DNA of 64,000 nt from Huiozyma naganishii CBS 8797 (lineage: Eukaryota > Ascomycota > Saccharomycetes > Saccharomycetales > Saccharomycetaceae): assembly GCF_000348985.1 (NCBI RefSeq), contig NC_035928.1:62001-126000 (forward strand). Direction: 5' to 3'. The position numbers and the translations under genes were made by a program. Below are positions 20,725-30,785 of this stretch, piece by piece. Numbering within the stretch: the stretch's first letter is position 1; each line of letters opens with the position of its first letter. The notes beneath the pieces are model-generated. The model saw nothing but the letters and a program-made list of their open reading frames with translations, was not told the DNA's origin and searched no databases.

Positions 20725-22221
20725 ATGAGACTATCGTCATTACTTACAATTACTGGTACTCTACTCACCACGGTGAGAGCAGAAATACACTTGTGTAACG
20801 CTACAATTGCTTGTCCTGAACAATTCCCATGTTGTTCCCAGGGAGGTCAGTGTGGTACGGGCCAGTACTGTATTGGTAACTGTGACCCACGTTACTCTTT
20901 CACTCCTGAGGCGTGTATGCCGGACCCAGTTTGCAAGAACACGTACACGAAGTTCAGCAACTACAGTTCCAAAATCCTAAACTCGTACACGTTTTTGGGT
21001 AACGCCAGTGCTGCTGACTGGACTTACGGTGGTTATATCATGGACTATCCTGAAGAGGACAGTCTCGTGTTGGCCATGCCCAAAAACTCTGCAGGTACTG
21101 TTTTATCGTCTACTAATGCTGTGTGGTATGGGAAAGTCAGTGCGAGGTTAAAGACTTCTCATCTTCCTGGTGTCATTACTGCGTTTATTCTGTACTCTGG
21201 TGTGCAAGATGAAATCGATTTTGAGTGGGTTGGTTCGAATTTGACAACGACACAGACGAATTACTACTGGCAGGGTGTTCTGAACTACAACAACAGTGGG
21301 AACATCACGACGACCGATACATTTGAGAATTTCCACGACTACGAGATCGACTGGCAAGAAGACCACATTACATGGTCCGTTGACGGGGTTGTCGGTAGAA
21401 CTCTGTACAAGAATGAAACATACAACGAGACTACACAGCAGTACAGATACCCTCAGACGCCATCGAAAGTGGACATTTCCATCTGGCCCGGTGGTAACTC
21501 TACCAACGCCCCAGGGACCATAGCCTGGGCTGGTGGTGAGATCAATTGGGATGCGCCTGACATCACTGAAAACGGTTACTACTACACTATTTTGAAGGAG
21601 ATCAATGTGACCTGTTACGGTCCACCAAGCGGCGTCACGAAGAACGGTTCCGAATCGTACATCTACAAGAACCCAAAGGGTTTCATGCAGGACGACGTGG
21701 CGATCACTGACAAGAGGGTGTACCTGGGGTCCGACCGGGGCACTGGTATGGATCCAGATGCTGGCGTGACGAAAAGCAGCAGCAGCAGCAAGAGCAGTTC
21801 CCACTCTAAAACGTCTACTACGAGCAGGAACAGCACCACGGCGACATCTACGAGCAAGAACAGCACCACGGCGACATCTACGAGCAAGAACAGCACCACG
21901 GCGACATCTACGAGCAGGAATGCCACTGTAAGTTCCACGATTTCCCATTCCTCCAGAAACAACACTGTGACTTTGAGCAAGCACTCTAGTACGAGCACTG
22001 TTTCCAGCAGCACTGTTTCCAGCAGCACTGTTTTCAAGAGCACTTCAAAGCATGTTTCATCAACATTGTCTACCCATGTGGTCTCTAGTTCGAAGTCTTC
22101 TATTGAAAGCACTGAGGGCAGGCAGCAGATCCAGACAAGCACCAAGAACGCCGGTGAACAGTTAGCGACGTACGGCACGACGCTCCAAATGCTGCTACTG
22201 GTGGCTGCCTACATTATATAA
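20725..22221 (+). CDS. UTR2: Crh-family chitin-glucan transglycosylase, GPI-anchored
   Basis: A 498-residue secreted protein. It has a signal peptide (1-19, cut near VRA/EIH), a cysteine-rich chitin-binding module (about 25-66, CPEQFPCCSQGGQCGTGQYC), and a GH16 catalytic domain with DEIDFEW at 162-168 (nucleophile Glu163, acid/base Glu167). It ends in a Ser/Thr-rich stalk and a hydrophobic tail (QMLLLVAAYII) fit for GPI attachment. It joins chitin to beta-glucan in the cell wall, chiefly at the bud neck. The YEL040W position after YEF1 is conserved. The stalk holds a 30-bp tandem repeat and extra Ser-Thr-Val repeats, making it longer than the S. cerevisiae protein (about 467). Many N-x-S/T sites are present. 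Confidence 0.96.
   Translation: MRLSSLLTITGTLLTTVRAEIHLCNATIACPEQFPCCSQGGQCGTGQYCIGNCDPRYSFTPEACMPDPVCKNTYTKFSNYSSKILNSYTFLGNASAADWTYGGYIMDYPEEDSLVLAMPKNSAGTVLSSTNAVWYGKVSARLKTSHLPGVITAFILYSGVQDEIDFEWVGSNLTTTQTNYYWQGVLNYNNSGNITTTDTFENFHDYEIDWQEDHITWSVDGVVGRTLYKNETYNETTQQYRYPQTPSKVDISIWPGGNSTNAPGTIAWAGGEINWDAPDITENGYYYTILKEINVTCYGPPSGVTKNGSESYIYKNPKGFMQDDVAITDKRVYLGSDRGTGMDPDAGVTKSSSSSKSSSHSKTSTTSRNSTTATSTSKNSTTATSTSKNSTTATSTSRNATVSSTISHSSRNNTVTLSKHSSTSTVSSSTVSSSTVFKSTSKHVSSTLSTHVVSSSKSSIESTEGRQQIQTSTKNAGEQLATYGTTLQMLLLVAAYII
21820..21909 (+). repeat. 30-bp tandem repeat in the UTR2 stalk
   Basis: Three in-frame 30-bp units encode TS(R/K)NSTTATS, and a fourth degenerate unit follows to about 21936. 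A second short array (15-bp units encoding SSTV) lies at about 21994-22035. The units differ by one base, so this is a young minisatellite that can vary in copy number between strains. Each unit adds one N-glycosylation sequon (NST). Confidence 0.95.
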
Positions 22222-22394
22222 TAGGTAGTTGAAGTGAGGTGTGCAAAGAGACATTAAGCATTTGGCCAGAGAGTGGGAGAAACCTCGACTCCCCGATCGG
22301 CCCACTAATTAGCTGAATATGTGTAATACATATAAATCAAGAAGACAGTCATGGGCATAAAAACTGGTAGAATTTAAGGAGCTGTAGGCCCGGT

Positions 22395-22748
22395 TCACGA
22401 GTTGCCCGCGGCGTCCTTCATGTATGCGATCAGGTCGTCCCTATCCTTTTGTTTCTTCAGCCCGCCAAAGGCCATCTTCGTGCCCGGGATGTACTTCTTC
22501 GGGTTCGCCAAGTACTCAGACATGTTTTCCGTGTCCCACTTGACCGCCTTCTTAATGTTTGCATCGGTGTACGAGTACCCGGGGGCCTGTCCCGAGGTTC
22601 TCCCGAAGACCCCGTGCAAGTTGGGCCCCACTTTGTGCGGACCGCCTTCCTCGACGGTGTGGCACTGTAGACACCGTGTCTTAAACAGTGTCGCACCTTT
22701 CTTCGCACTGGGCTCGCCGCCCTTCTCACCTTTCTTACCCTTCGCCAT
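22395..22748 (-). CDS. CYC7: Cytochrome c
   Basis: A 117-residue cytochrome c. Haem attachment is CLQCH (Cys26, Cys29, His30), and the second axial ligand is Met92 in the [10 protein letters not shown] loop. The N-terminal extension ([18 protein letters not shown]) is longer than in Cyc1 or Cyc7. It carries electrons from the bc1 complex to cytochrome oxidase in the mitochondrial intermembrane space. The position between UTR2 and UTR4 is that of YEL039C (CYC7). Whether a CYC1 paralogue exists elsewhere is unknown, so the name rests on synteny. It is divergent from UTR4, sharing a 254-bp promoter. An ACCAATGA (HAP-type) match at 22999-23006 overlaps the UTR4 start. Confidence 0.96.
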   Translation of the reverse strand: MAKGKKGEKGGEPSAKKGATLFKTRCLQCHTVEEGGPHKVGPNLHGVFGRTSGQAPGYSYTDANIKKAVKWDTENMSEYLANPKKYIPGTKMAFGGLKKQKDRDDLIAYMKDAAGNS

Positions 22749-23002
22749 TTGTTGTCAGCACTTCTTACCACAGCTAGTCACAGCGGTTCAAACAGTTCAC
22801 TGGCTTATATACGTACGTACGTGGACACCCCTCTCCTGCATCCCCTGACCCCCAGGCGCTGCTCCTCGACCCCCGCGACTCCTTGAAGCCCCCCCAGGTC
22901 GCAGTGCTGGTCATCGCTGCTTCGAGCCAAAAAAGTGTCACAAATTCGTCCCTCGAGATCTCGAAGGCAAGAGCGTCTCGACGACTCGGACGGGCGAGAC
23001 CA

Positions 23003-23671
23003 ATGACGTTTGACGCACTGCTGCTGGATATCGAGGGCACTGTGTGTCCAATTGCGTTTGTAAAGGATGTTTTGTTCCCTTACTTCGTCGCCCAGGTGCC
23101 GCTGCTGGTCGAGAAAGCAAGTGACGAGTTGCTGAGCGGGTTCAAAGACGAGCACGGTGCGGAGGTGCACCGCGAGCAGCTCGAGGCGCACATCCTGGAC
23201 TTGGTGCGTCAGGACTTGAAGGACCCCGCGTTGAAACGGTTGCAGGGCCACGTTTGGCGCTCCGGGTACGAGGACGGGTCGATTAAAGCACCAGTGTACG
23301 CTGACGCGGTGGATCTGTTGCAGAGACATAAGGGGAGCGTGTACATATACTCTAGTGGGAGTGTTGAGGCTCAGAAACTGTTGTTTGCGCACGTTAAGGG
23401 CGTTCCGGGGGACTTGACGCCGTTTATTGCCGGTTACTTCGACATCACTACTTCTGGACGCAAGACGGACAGCGAGTCGTATCGTTCTATATCCCAGCAG
23501 ATTGGCAAAGCTGCAGAGCGCGTACTGTTCCTCAGCGACAACATCCTTGAGTTGGACGCCGCTGGGGAGGCCGGGATGCAATGCGGTCTTGCCCTACGTG
23601 AGGGCAACGCGCCTCTAGCACACAGTAATAGCGACGAGTACACCGAGTACCGCACGTTCAGCGAGTTGTAG
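23003..23671 (+). CDS. UTR4: Enolase-phosphatase of methionine salvage
   Basis: A 222-residue HAD-superfamily phosphatase (S. cerevisiae Utr4 is about 227). Motif I is LLLDIEGTVCPI (Asp9, Glu11), motif II is VYIYSSGS, the lysine lies in SGRKTDSESY, and the final acidic motif is FLSDNILELDAA. It is a bifunctional enzyme that enolises and dephosphorylates 2,3-diketo-5-methylthiopentyl-1-phosphate in the methionine salvage pathway. The ATG at 23003 starts directly at the conserved strand. The frame remains open upstream to 22883, but without an ATG. It is divergently placed with CYC7, as YEL038W is in S. cerevisiae. Confidence 0.96.
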   Translation: MTFDALLLDIEGTVCPIAFVKDVLFPYFVAQVPLLVEKASDELLSGFKDEHGAEVHREQLEAHILDLVRQDLKDPALKRLQGHVWRSGYEDGSIKAPVYADAVDLLQRHKGSVYIYSSGSVEAQKLLFAHVKGVPGDLTPFIAGYFDITTSGRKTDSESYRSISQQIGKAAERVLFLSDNILELDAAGEAGMQCGLALREGNAPLAHSNSDEYTEYRTFSEL

Positions 23672-23741
23672 AGGGGCAGTAGTTTATATGATACATATAT
23701 AAGATGCAGTAGTGTGCTGGGCAAAGCACTGAGACGTTCCA

Positions 23742-24869
23742 CTAGTTGTCCGCGTACTCTGAGAATAGCATGTTTGCCGTGATTTCCTCGTTCTTCTCGC
23801 AGGCGAAATAAACTTGGATGACGAGCGTTCTTTCGAACCCTAGTTCGCAGAGTCTCTCCACTGCTTGTTCGTCGTGTTCCGAGAGTTGTACTATCTGTGC
23901 GGACTCTGACGAGGGCCCACCTGCACCTGGGGCCTCACCACTTTGAGCTGCCTCAGACTCGGCGGTGAACTCGTCCATGTGTGTAAGGTTTTCACCAACG
24001 ACCTCAAGGAGCATCGACACAAACACTTCCGGGTTGGCCATGATCTGTTCTCTCAATTGAGGGTACCTGTTGGATAAGTTCTCCAAGAGTGGCGCAAGGG
24101 CCTCTGGGTTCCCCGAAACGACCTCTCTGAGCGCCATGAGATCCTCTACAGTGAGACCAATGGATCCAGGTGGGGCTGCCGAGGCGGTGCCTGGGGTACC
24201 TGGTGTCCCCTCTGCACCGGCGGATTGACCGTTATTCCCCAGTGCTTGTGCGAACAAGTCATCCTCGTGCGGTTGTTCTGGGGGTTCGCTGTGTTCAGGT
24301 GACGCTGAGGATTGTGCCTGTTCTGGGGTTTGTTCAGCGGGTTGTTCAGCGGGCTGTGCTGCTGGGATGCCCGTTATCAGGTACTCGACTGCTCTATCTG
24401 GGTTATTGAACGCTGCTCTGAGCGCTCTCTCGACTTGAGCTCTTTCGTAACCCATCTCCATTATTCTTTCGACCGTTTCGTTACGTTGTTGGCCTGTGAC
24501 GAAATCTGGTGTCGAGTTATCAGCAACAACGGAGCCGGCACCCGCGGGTGCAGGTTCAGTTGTAGTGGCGGCGGGAGTTTCAGTTGTTGCAACGGGTTCC
24601 GTTTCGGGCTCCTTTACCGGTTCCTTTGCCGGCACCGATTTCTTCTTTGAAACCATCATAATAACGTGATCGTTCTCCTTGAGCCCCGTCTCAGCAAACG
24701 GTTTAGCGTCCTGGAGCACTTTCCCCGAAAAGATCAGTTTAATCTGTTCTGCATCGCAGTCTCTTGCCGCTGCAAGTTTCTCCTTGACGTCTTTGACCGA
24801 TTCGTGTTCCAGATCGACGTCTAGCGTCTCCTTGTTCTTCTTGAAGTCCTTGAACACCACCTGCACCAT
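23742..24869 (-). CDS. RAD23: Rad23, proteasome shuttle and NER factor
   Basis: 375 residues with the standard layout: an N-terminal ubiquitin-like domain (1-75, ending VIMMVSKKK), a first UBA domain (about 127-165, [22 protein letters not shown]), a Rad4-binding STI1-type domain (about 235-290, ...[20 protein letters not shown]), and a second UBA domain at the C-terminus (about 335-372, [21 protein letters not shown]). The linkers are rich in Pro, Gln, Glu and Ala. It pairs with Rad4 to recognise DNA damage and delivers ubiquitylated proteins to the proteasome. It is convergent with UTR4 (stop codons 70 bp apart), as in YEL038W-YEL037C. Confidence 0.97.
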   Translation of the reverse strand: MVQVVFKDFKKNKETLDVDLEHESVKDVKEKLAAARDCDAEQIKLIFSGKVLQDAKPFAETGLKENDHVIMMVSKKKSVPAKEPVKEPETEPVATTETPAATTTEPAPAGAGSVVADNSTPDFVTGQQRNETVERIMEMGYERAQVERALRAAFNNPDRAVEYLITGIPAAQPAEQPAEQTPEQAQSSASPEHSEPPEQPHEDDLFAQALGNNGQSAGAEGTPGTPGTASAAPPGSIGLTVEDLMALREVVSGNPEALAPLLENLSNRYPQLREQIMANPEVFVSMLLEVVGENLTHMDEFTAESEAAQSGEAPGAGGPSSESAQIVQLSEHDEQAVERLCELGFERTLVIQVYFACEKNEEITANMLFSEYADN

Positions 24870-25330
24870 TGTAGCTTAAGCTGGGGCTGTGGTGGAGCAA
24901 GAAACAGAGAGAGAGTACCTCTGAGTGTGTGGGATCCTGTTCATGCCTTGGTGTTAATTCAGATCTGCAACGGGTGGCGTGTCACCCCCGACGAGATCAC
25001 GAAATACGGCATATCATTTTCAACGAACATCACTACCCACGGAATCACTATTTACGGCACATCCTGGTTGAGATGTGGATTCAGAACATGATCATCCCAT
25101 ACTGTCTGGACGATATCTGCTTGTAGCTCTACACAACACTTTATGGAAGTAAGTAACGGCTTGAGCAGCCGGTTGGGACTGTTGAGTTACCCAATAGGCA
25201 CATCCCGTCACTAGCACATCAGACTCACCCAGAGGGATTCCTAGAATTTAACATGAAGACAGGTCTTATTACCCGGATTCCTTGCTTTCTCGGCACCGCA
25301 GCGGCAAAGCACAGCACATCACTGGCTTCT
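24870..25330. other. Intergenic upstream of RAD23
   Basis: RAD23 promoter and flank. No open frame of interest. In S. cerevisiae ANP1 (YEL036C) lies next to RAD23, but no trace of it is readable here or in the next 1.4 kb. Confidence 0.55.
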
Positions 25331-25338
25331 AGACCTAG

Positions 25339-25386
25339 TGCGGAATTGTGCGGAATTGCACGTGATCACTGCGGAATTGCACGTGA
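25339..25386 (+). repeat. Subterminal motif array TGCGGAATTG
   Basis: TGCGGAATTG occurs at 25339-25348, 25349-25358 and 25370-25379. The second and third copies are each followed by CACGTGA. A related copy (TGCGGAATTC) is at 26058, and one lies behind the repeat at 9428. Clustered subterminal motifs are typical transposase binding sites in hAT elements; here that role is inferred. Confidence 0.55.
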
Positions 25387-26107
25387 CAGGATAGTGCTAA
25401 GTACGTGCTGGAAATGCTATAACAACATGGTCGCCCCGACCCGACCAATCATAACACGATTCACATTATCAACCTCTACAGTTGCACCTCGGCAGAAAAC
25501 CTGCTTTTCTCAACTAATTAACATATAAAAAGATCATGTATAACCGTCCATTAGAATCTCTCCTACCTCGCTCTTTTTTTTCGTAGCTTTTTTCTGTATG
25601 TTTGGGAACTTCCTTTGGGAATGGACTCATGACCCGTTACCCTATCTAATACAGTACTGTGAGCTATTATAAACCCGACATGTGAGTATACGAACTCGAG
25701 ACATGCGGATGGCCCGTTATCCGGAACGTATGTAAGCCGCAACGTATCTGCACCGACATCTCTCAAGACCGTCTCTAAATCCAGGGCCCCAGCTCACGAA
25801 CAAGTCTTAGACAAGCAAGTACAACTGATATAACTAAATACTTTACGTATACGGCGTAAATACACAATACCAGAGTCCTTACACACTTTACTCAATCACA
25901 ACCTGCTTTAGCTCTTACAGCAAGTATCCCTACTGTAATTATGTTGGGATAATAGTGCTATGCTCTGGCTCTACTGTGCAAGAAAGCAATGCGTTCCGGG
26001 TAACATAAAACTGTCTCCAGTTGCGAGAATCACGTGATCAAAAAACTTTTTTCTTCGTGCGGAATTCAATTCCTCTACGTCTTCTAAAATGGTTCTACCA
26101 GAATTGG

Positions 26108-26279
26108 CCCGATAGCTGCAGGTTTAGACGACTGAAAGAGCGTTGCCCAGCGTAGAGACCTGCTGAATAACAATGTGGTGCTACCATGACTTCAAGGTCT
26201 TTTGTGTTTCTCGTATATGCCTACTGTGCTACCGCCTTATCATACATTTCTAACAATGGACCAAATATCTTATAGAATG
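26108..26279. repeat. Second copy of the hAT 3' block
   Basis: Partner of 9853-10061. It ends within the last few codons of the transposase frame (reverse strand reads ...ATT CTA TAA), so the internal deletion junction can be placed at about 26279. Confidence 0.85.
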
Positions 26280-26500
26280 TTGCTGTCTACGAACATTATG
26301 CTATTATAGCGTATTGCCTGTAAATATACAATTTATCTTAAACTGCCTTCAACGCGTGAATTTACCACTTTCCCATCACGTGATACAAGGTTTTTTGGGA
26401 GGGCTTTCAGGAGTGCTGGGCCGTGCAGAAAGCGGCTGCTCGTCGGGGAACGGCGTTCCCACGTGACCGCCTTTTACCGGTCATCACCCGCCACGGCACA

Positions 26501-26698
26501 CCGATAAAACACCCCGCAGCCCGCAGAAACACCCGCAGCACCCACACACCGCCGTTTTATCGGCCCGGCCGCGCCCCGCGCCCCGCTCTGCGCCGCCCCA
26601 GAACCCGCCGCAGCGCGCCGCGAAAGGCGAAAATTTTTCATTTTTCGTCGACGAAGAATTTGCGATGTCTCCCTAAACGCGGGCGCGCCATATAAAAA
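26501..26698 (+). promoter_or_regulatory. HYP2 promoter: GC-rich inverted repeat, Rap1-like and RRPE-like motifs, TATA box
   Basis: CCGATAAAAC (26501-26510) and GTTTTATCGG (26554-26563) are a perfect 10-bp inverted repeat. Between them ACACCCGCAGCACCCACACA resembles Rap1-binding sequence. GAAAATTTTTCA (26629-26640) is an RRPE-type motif, and TATAAAAA lies at 26691-26698, about 90 bp before the HYP2 start. This fits a strong translation-factor promoter. Individual site calls are by eye only. Confidence 0.4.
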
Positions 26699-26730
26699 GG
26701 AGCCCTTGGGAACGTTATCTGGGGTGCTCC

Positions 26731-26796
26731 ATGGCTGTGTTCAAGGAGGAAGGTAAGTACACCACACACTCACTCTCCCACACACACAATGGCTGA
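26731..26796 (+). CDS. Short upstream ORF overlapping the HYP2 start
   Basis: An ATG at 26731 opens a 21-codon frame ([20 protein letters not shown]...) that stops with TGA at 26794-26796, eight bases past the first base of the HYP2 ATG (26789). It lies only 33 bp downstream of the TATA box, so it is translated only if some transcripts start this early. No known peptide is recognised. Confidence 0.3.
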   Translation: MAVFKEEGKYTTHSLSHTHNG

Positions 26797-27262
26797 AGAA
26801 GAACACAATTTCGAAGTTGCCGACGCCGGCTCCTCCGCCACCTACCCAATGCAATGTTCCGCCCTTAGAAAGAACGGGTTCGTCGTCATCAAGGGCAGAC
26901 CTTGTAAGATCGTCGACATGTCCACCTCCAAGACCGGGAAGCACGGCCACGCCAAGGTCCACATGGTCGCCATCGACATCTTCACCGGCAAGAAGCTCGA
27001 GGACCTGTCCCCTTCCACCCACAACATGGAGGTCCCAGTCGTCAAGAGAATCGAGTACCAGCTGCTAGACATCGACGACGGGTTCCTGTCCCTGATGACC
27101 ATGGACGGTGAGACCAAGGACGACGTCAGACACCCAGAGGGCGAGTTGGGCGACTCCATGCAGTCCCAGTTCGACGAGGGCAAGGACCTCAACGTCACCG
27201 TCATCTCCGCCATGGGCGAAGAGGCTGCGATCTCCTTCAAAGAGGCACCAAAGTCTGATTAA
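26789..27262 (+). CDS. HYP2: Translation factor eIF5A
   Basis: A 157-residue eIF5A, identical in length to the S. cerevisiae protein. The hypusine loop [12 protein letters not shown] carries Lys51, the residue modified by deoxyhypusine synthase and hydroxylase. The N-terminal SH3-like domain and C-terminal OB domain are complete, ending EAPKSD. eIF5A binds the ribosomal E site and relieves stalling at polyproline and other difficult sequences. Codon use is extremely biased to C-ending and AGA/TTC/AAG codons, as expected for a very abundant protein. The position is that of YEL034W (HYP2/TIF51A). A run of eleven C bases lies 12 bp after the stop. Confidence 0.98.
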   Translation: MAEEEHNFEVADAGSSATYPMQCSALRKNGFVVIKGRPCKIVDMSTSKTGKHGHAKVHMVAIDIFTGKKLEDLSPSTHNMEVPVVKRIEYQLLDIDDGFLSLMTMDGETKDDVRHPEGELGDSMQSQFDEGKDLNVTVISAMGEEAAISFKEAPKSD

Positions 27263-27273
27263 TCGAAGCGGTG

Positions 27274-27284
27274 CCCCCCCCCCC
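27274..27284 (+). repeat. Run of 11 cytosines after HYP2
   Basis: Eleven consecutive C, then T and five more C, in the HYP2 3' flank. A homopolymer of this kind is prone to slippage and to assembly error. Confidence 0.9.
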
Positions 27285-27411
27285 TCCCCCACATATAGCA
27301 TACATTCAGGCCTCATCGCCTCCAAAACCCCCCGCTCTACTGCCCCTTACGTATCTCACACCGTTACATAATATGTGTTATTTAATCCGATCATTTCTGA
27401 TATTAACGTTT

Positions 27412-27421
27412 CCTATTCGGG
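27412..27421 (+). promoter_or_regulatory. Mcm1-type site in the MCM3 promoter
   Basis: CCTATTCGGG fits the Mcm1 core CC(N6)GG and sits in a TTTCC...GGCAAA context like an early cell cycle box, about 110 bp before the MCM3 start. MCM genes are driven by such boxes at M/G1 in S. cerevisiae. Only one site is seen. Confidence 0.35.
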
Positions 27422-27463
27422 GCAAAGTGGCCCAGATCCCGGAAAAACGTGTCGATATAGTGA

Positions 27464-30388
<2,925 letters not shown>

Positions 30389-30785
30389 ATGTTCAAGGCT
30401 AATATATATGTGTGTTTTATGTGTGTGTTTTCTTTAACCCACTCGTCTTATTAAAAGCTACTTGTACATGAAAGCGTCGACAGCTCTTGGAGGGTACAGC
30501 TTATCGGTTAACAGTCCCCGGCTATCACCGCTCCGTTATAGTGTAGAACCTTCTCGCAATAACTCTTTTTTCGCAATGTAACGTTGTACGATAAGGCTGA
30601 AAAATATTGCTGGGATGGCGTCGACTTTTGATTAGCCACTCTGGCGTTCATTACTGCTGGTTGTCCATTGATGGGTGGTTCAGTTCGTTCCATTGGTGTT
30701 ATACAAGGTTAGTACTCGATAGGAATTGTGTGGAAGACATACTACTTTGTTTAAAAAATAAAGTATTCCCCCCCACGGTTTCGCC
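30389..30785. other. Intergenic MCM3-SPF1
   Basis: A 397-bp spacer with the MCM3 3' end and the SPF1 promoter. A run of seven C bases lies just before SPF1. No RNA gene or further frame is supported. Confidence 0.6.

Larger units (their letters stand above)
25331..26440. mobile_element. Internally deleted relative of the hAT element (relic)
   Basis: The left end AGACCTAGTGCGGAAT (25331-25346) matches the first element's terminal repeat at 14 of 16 bases. The block 26108-26279 is very similar to 9853-10061, including the last few codons and stop of the transposase. The stretch 26376-26402 (TCACGTGATACAAGG...) matches 12743-12769 near the other element's opposite end. The order is the same as in the first element, but the transposase body is missing. 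The right end is degenerate and its limit is approximate. A candidate duplication TGGCTTCT/CGGCTGCT (25323-25330, 26433-26440) matches 6/8. The 700 bp between the left end and the shared block has no counterpart and may hold other insertions. Confidence 0.6.

Noticed and set aside
21148..21984. A 278-codon reverse frame over UTR2 with arginine-rich repeats
   Set aside because: The repeats are the antisense of the UTR2 stalk repeats.
22805..23581. A 258-codon reverse frame over UTR4
   Set aside because: Shadow of UTR4; no ATG-led family match.
26751..26756. GTAAGT as a possible intron donor in the HYP2 leader
   Set aside because: There is no branch site or acceptor before the HYP2 ATG 32 bp later, too short for an intron.
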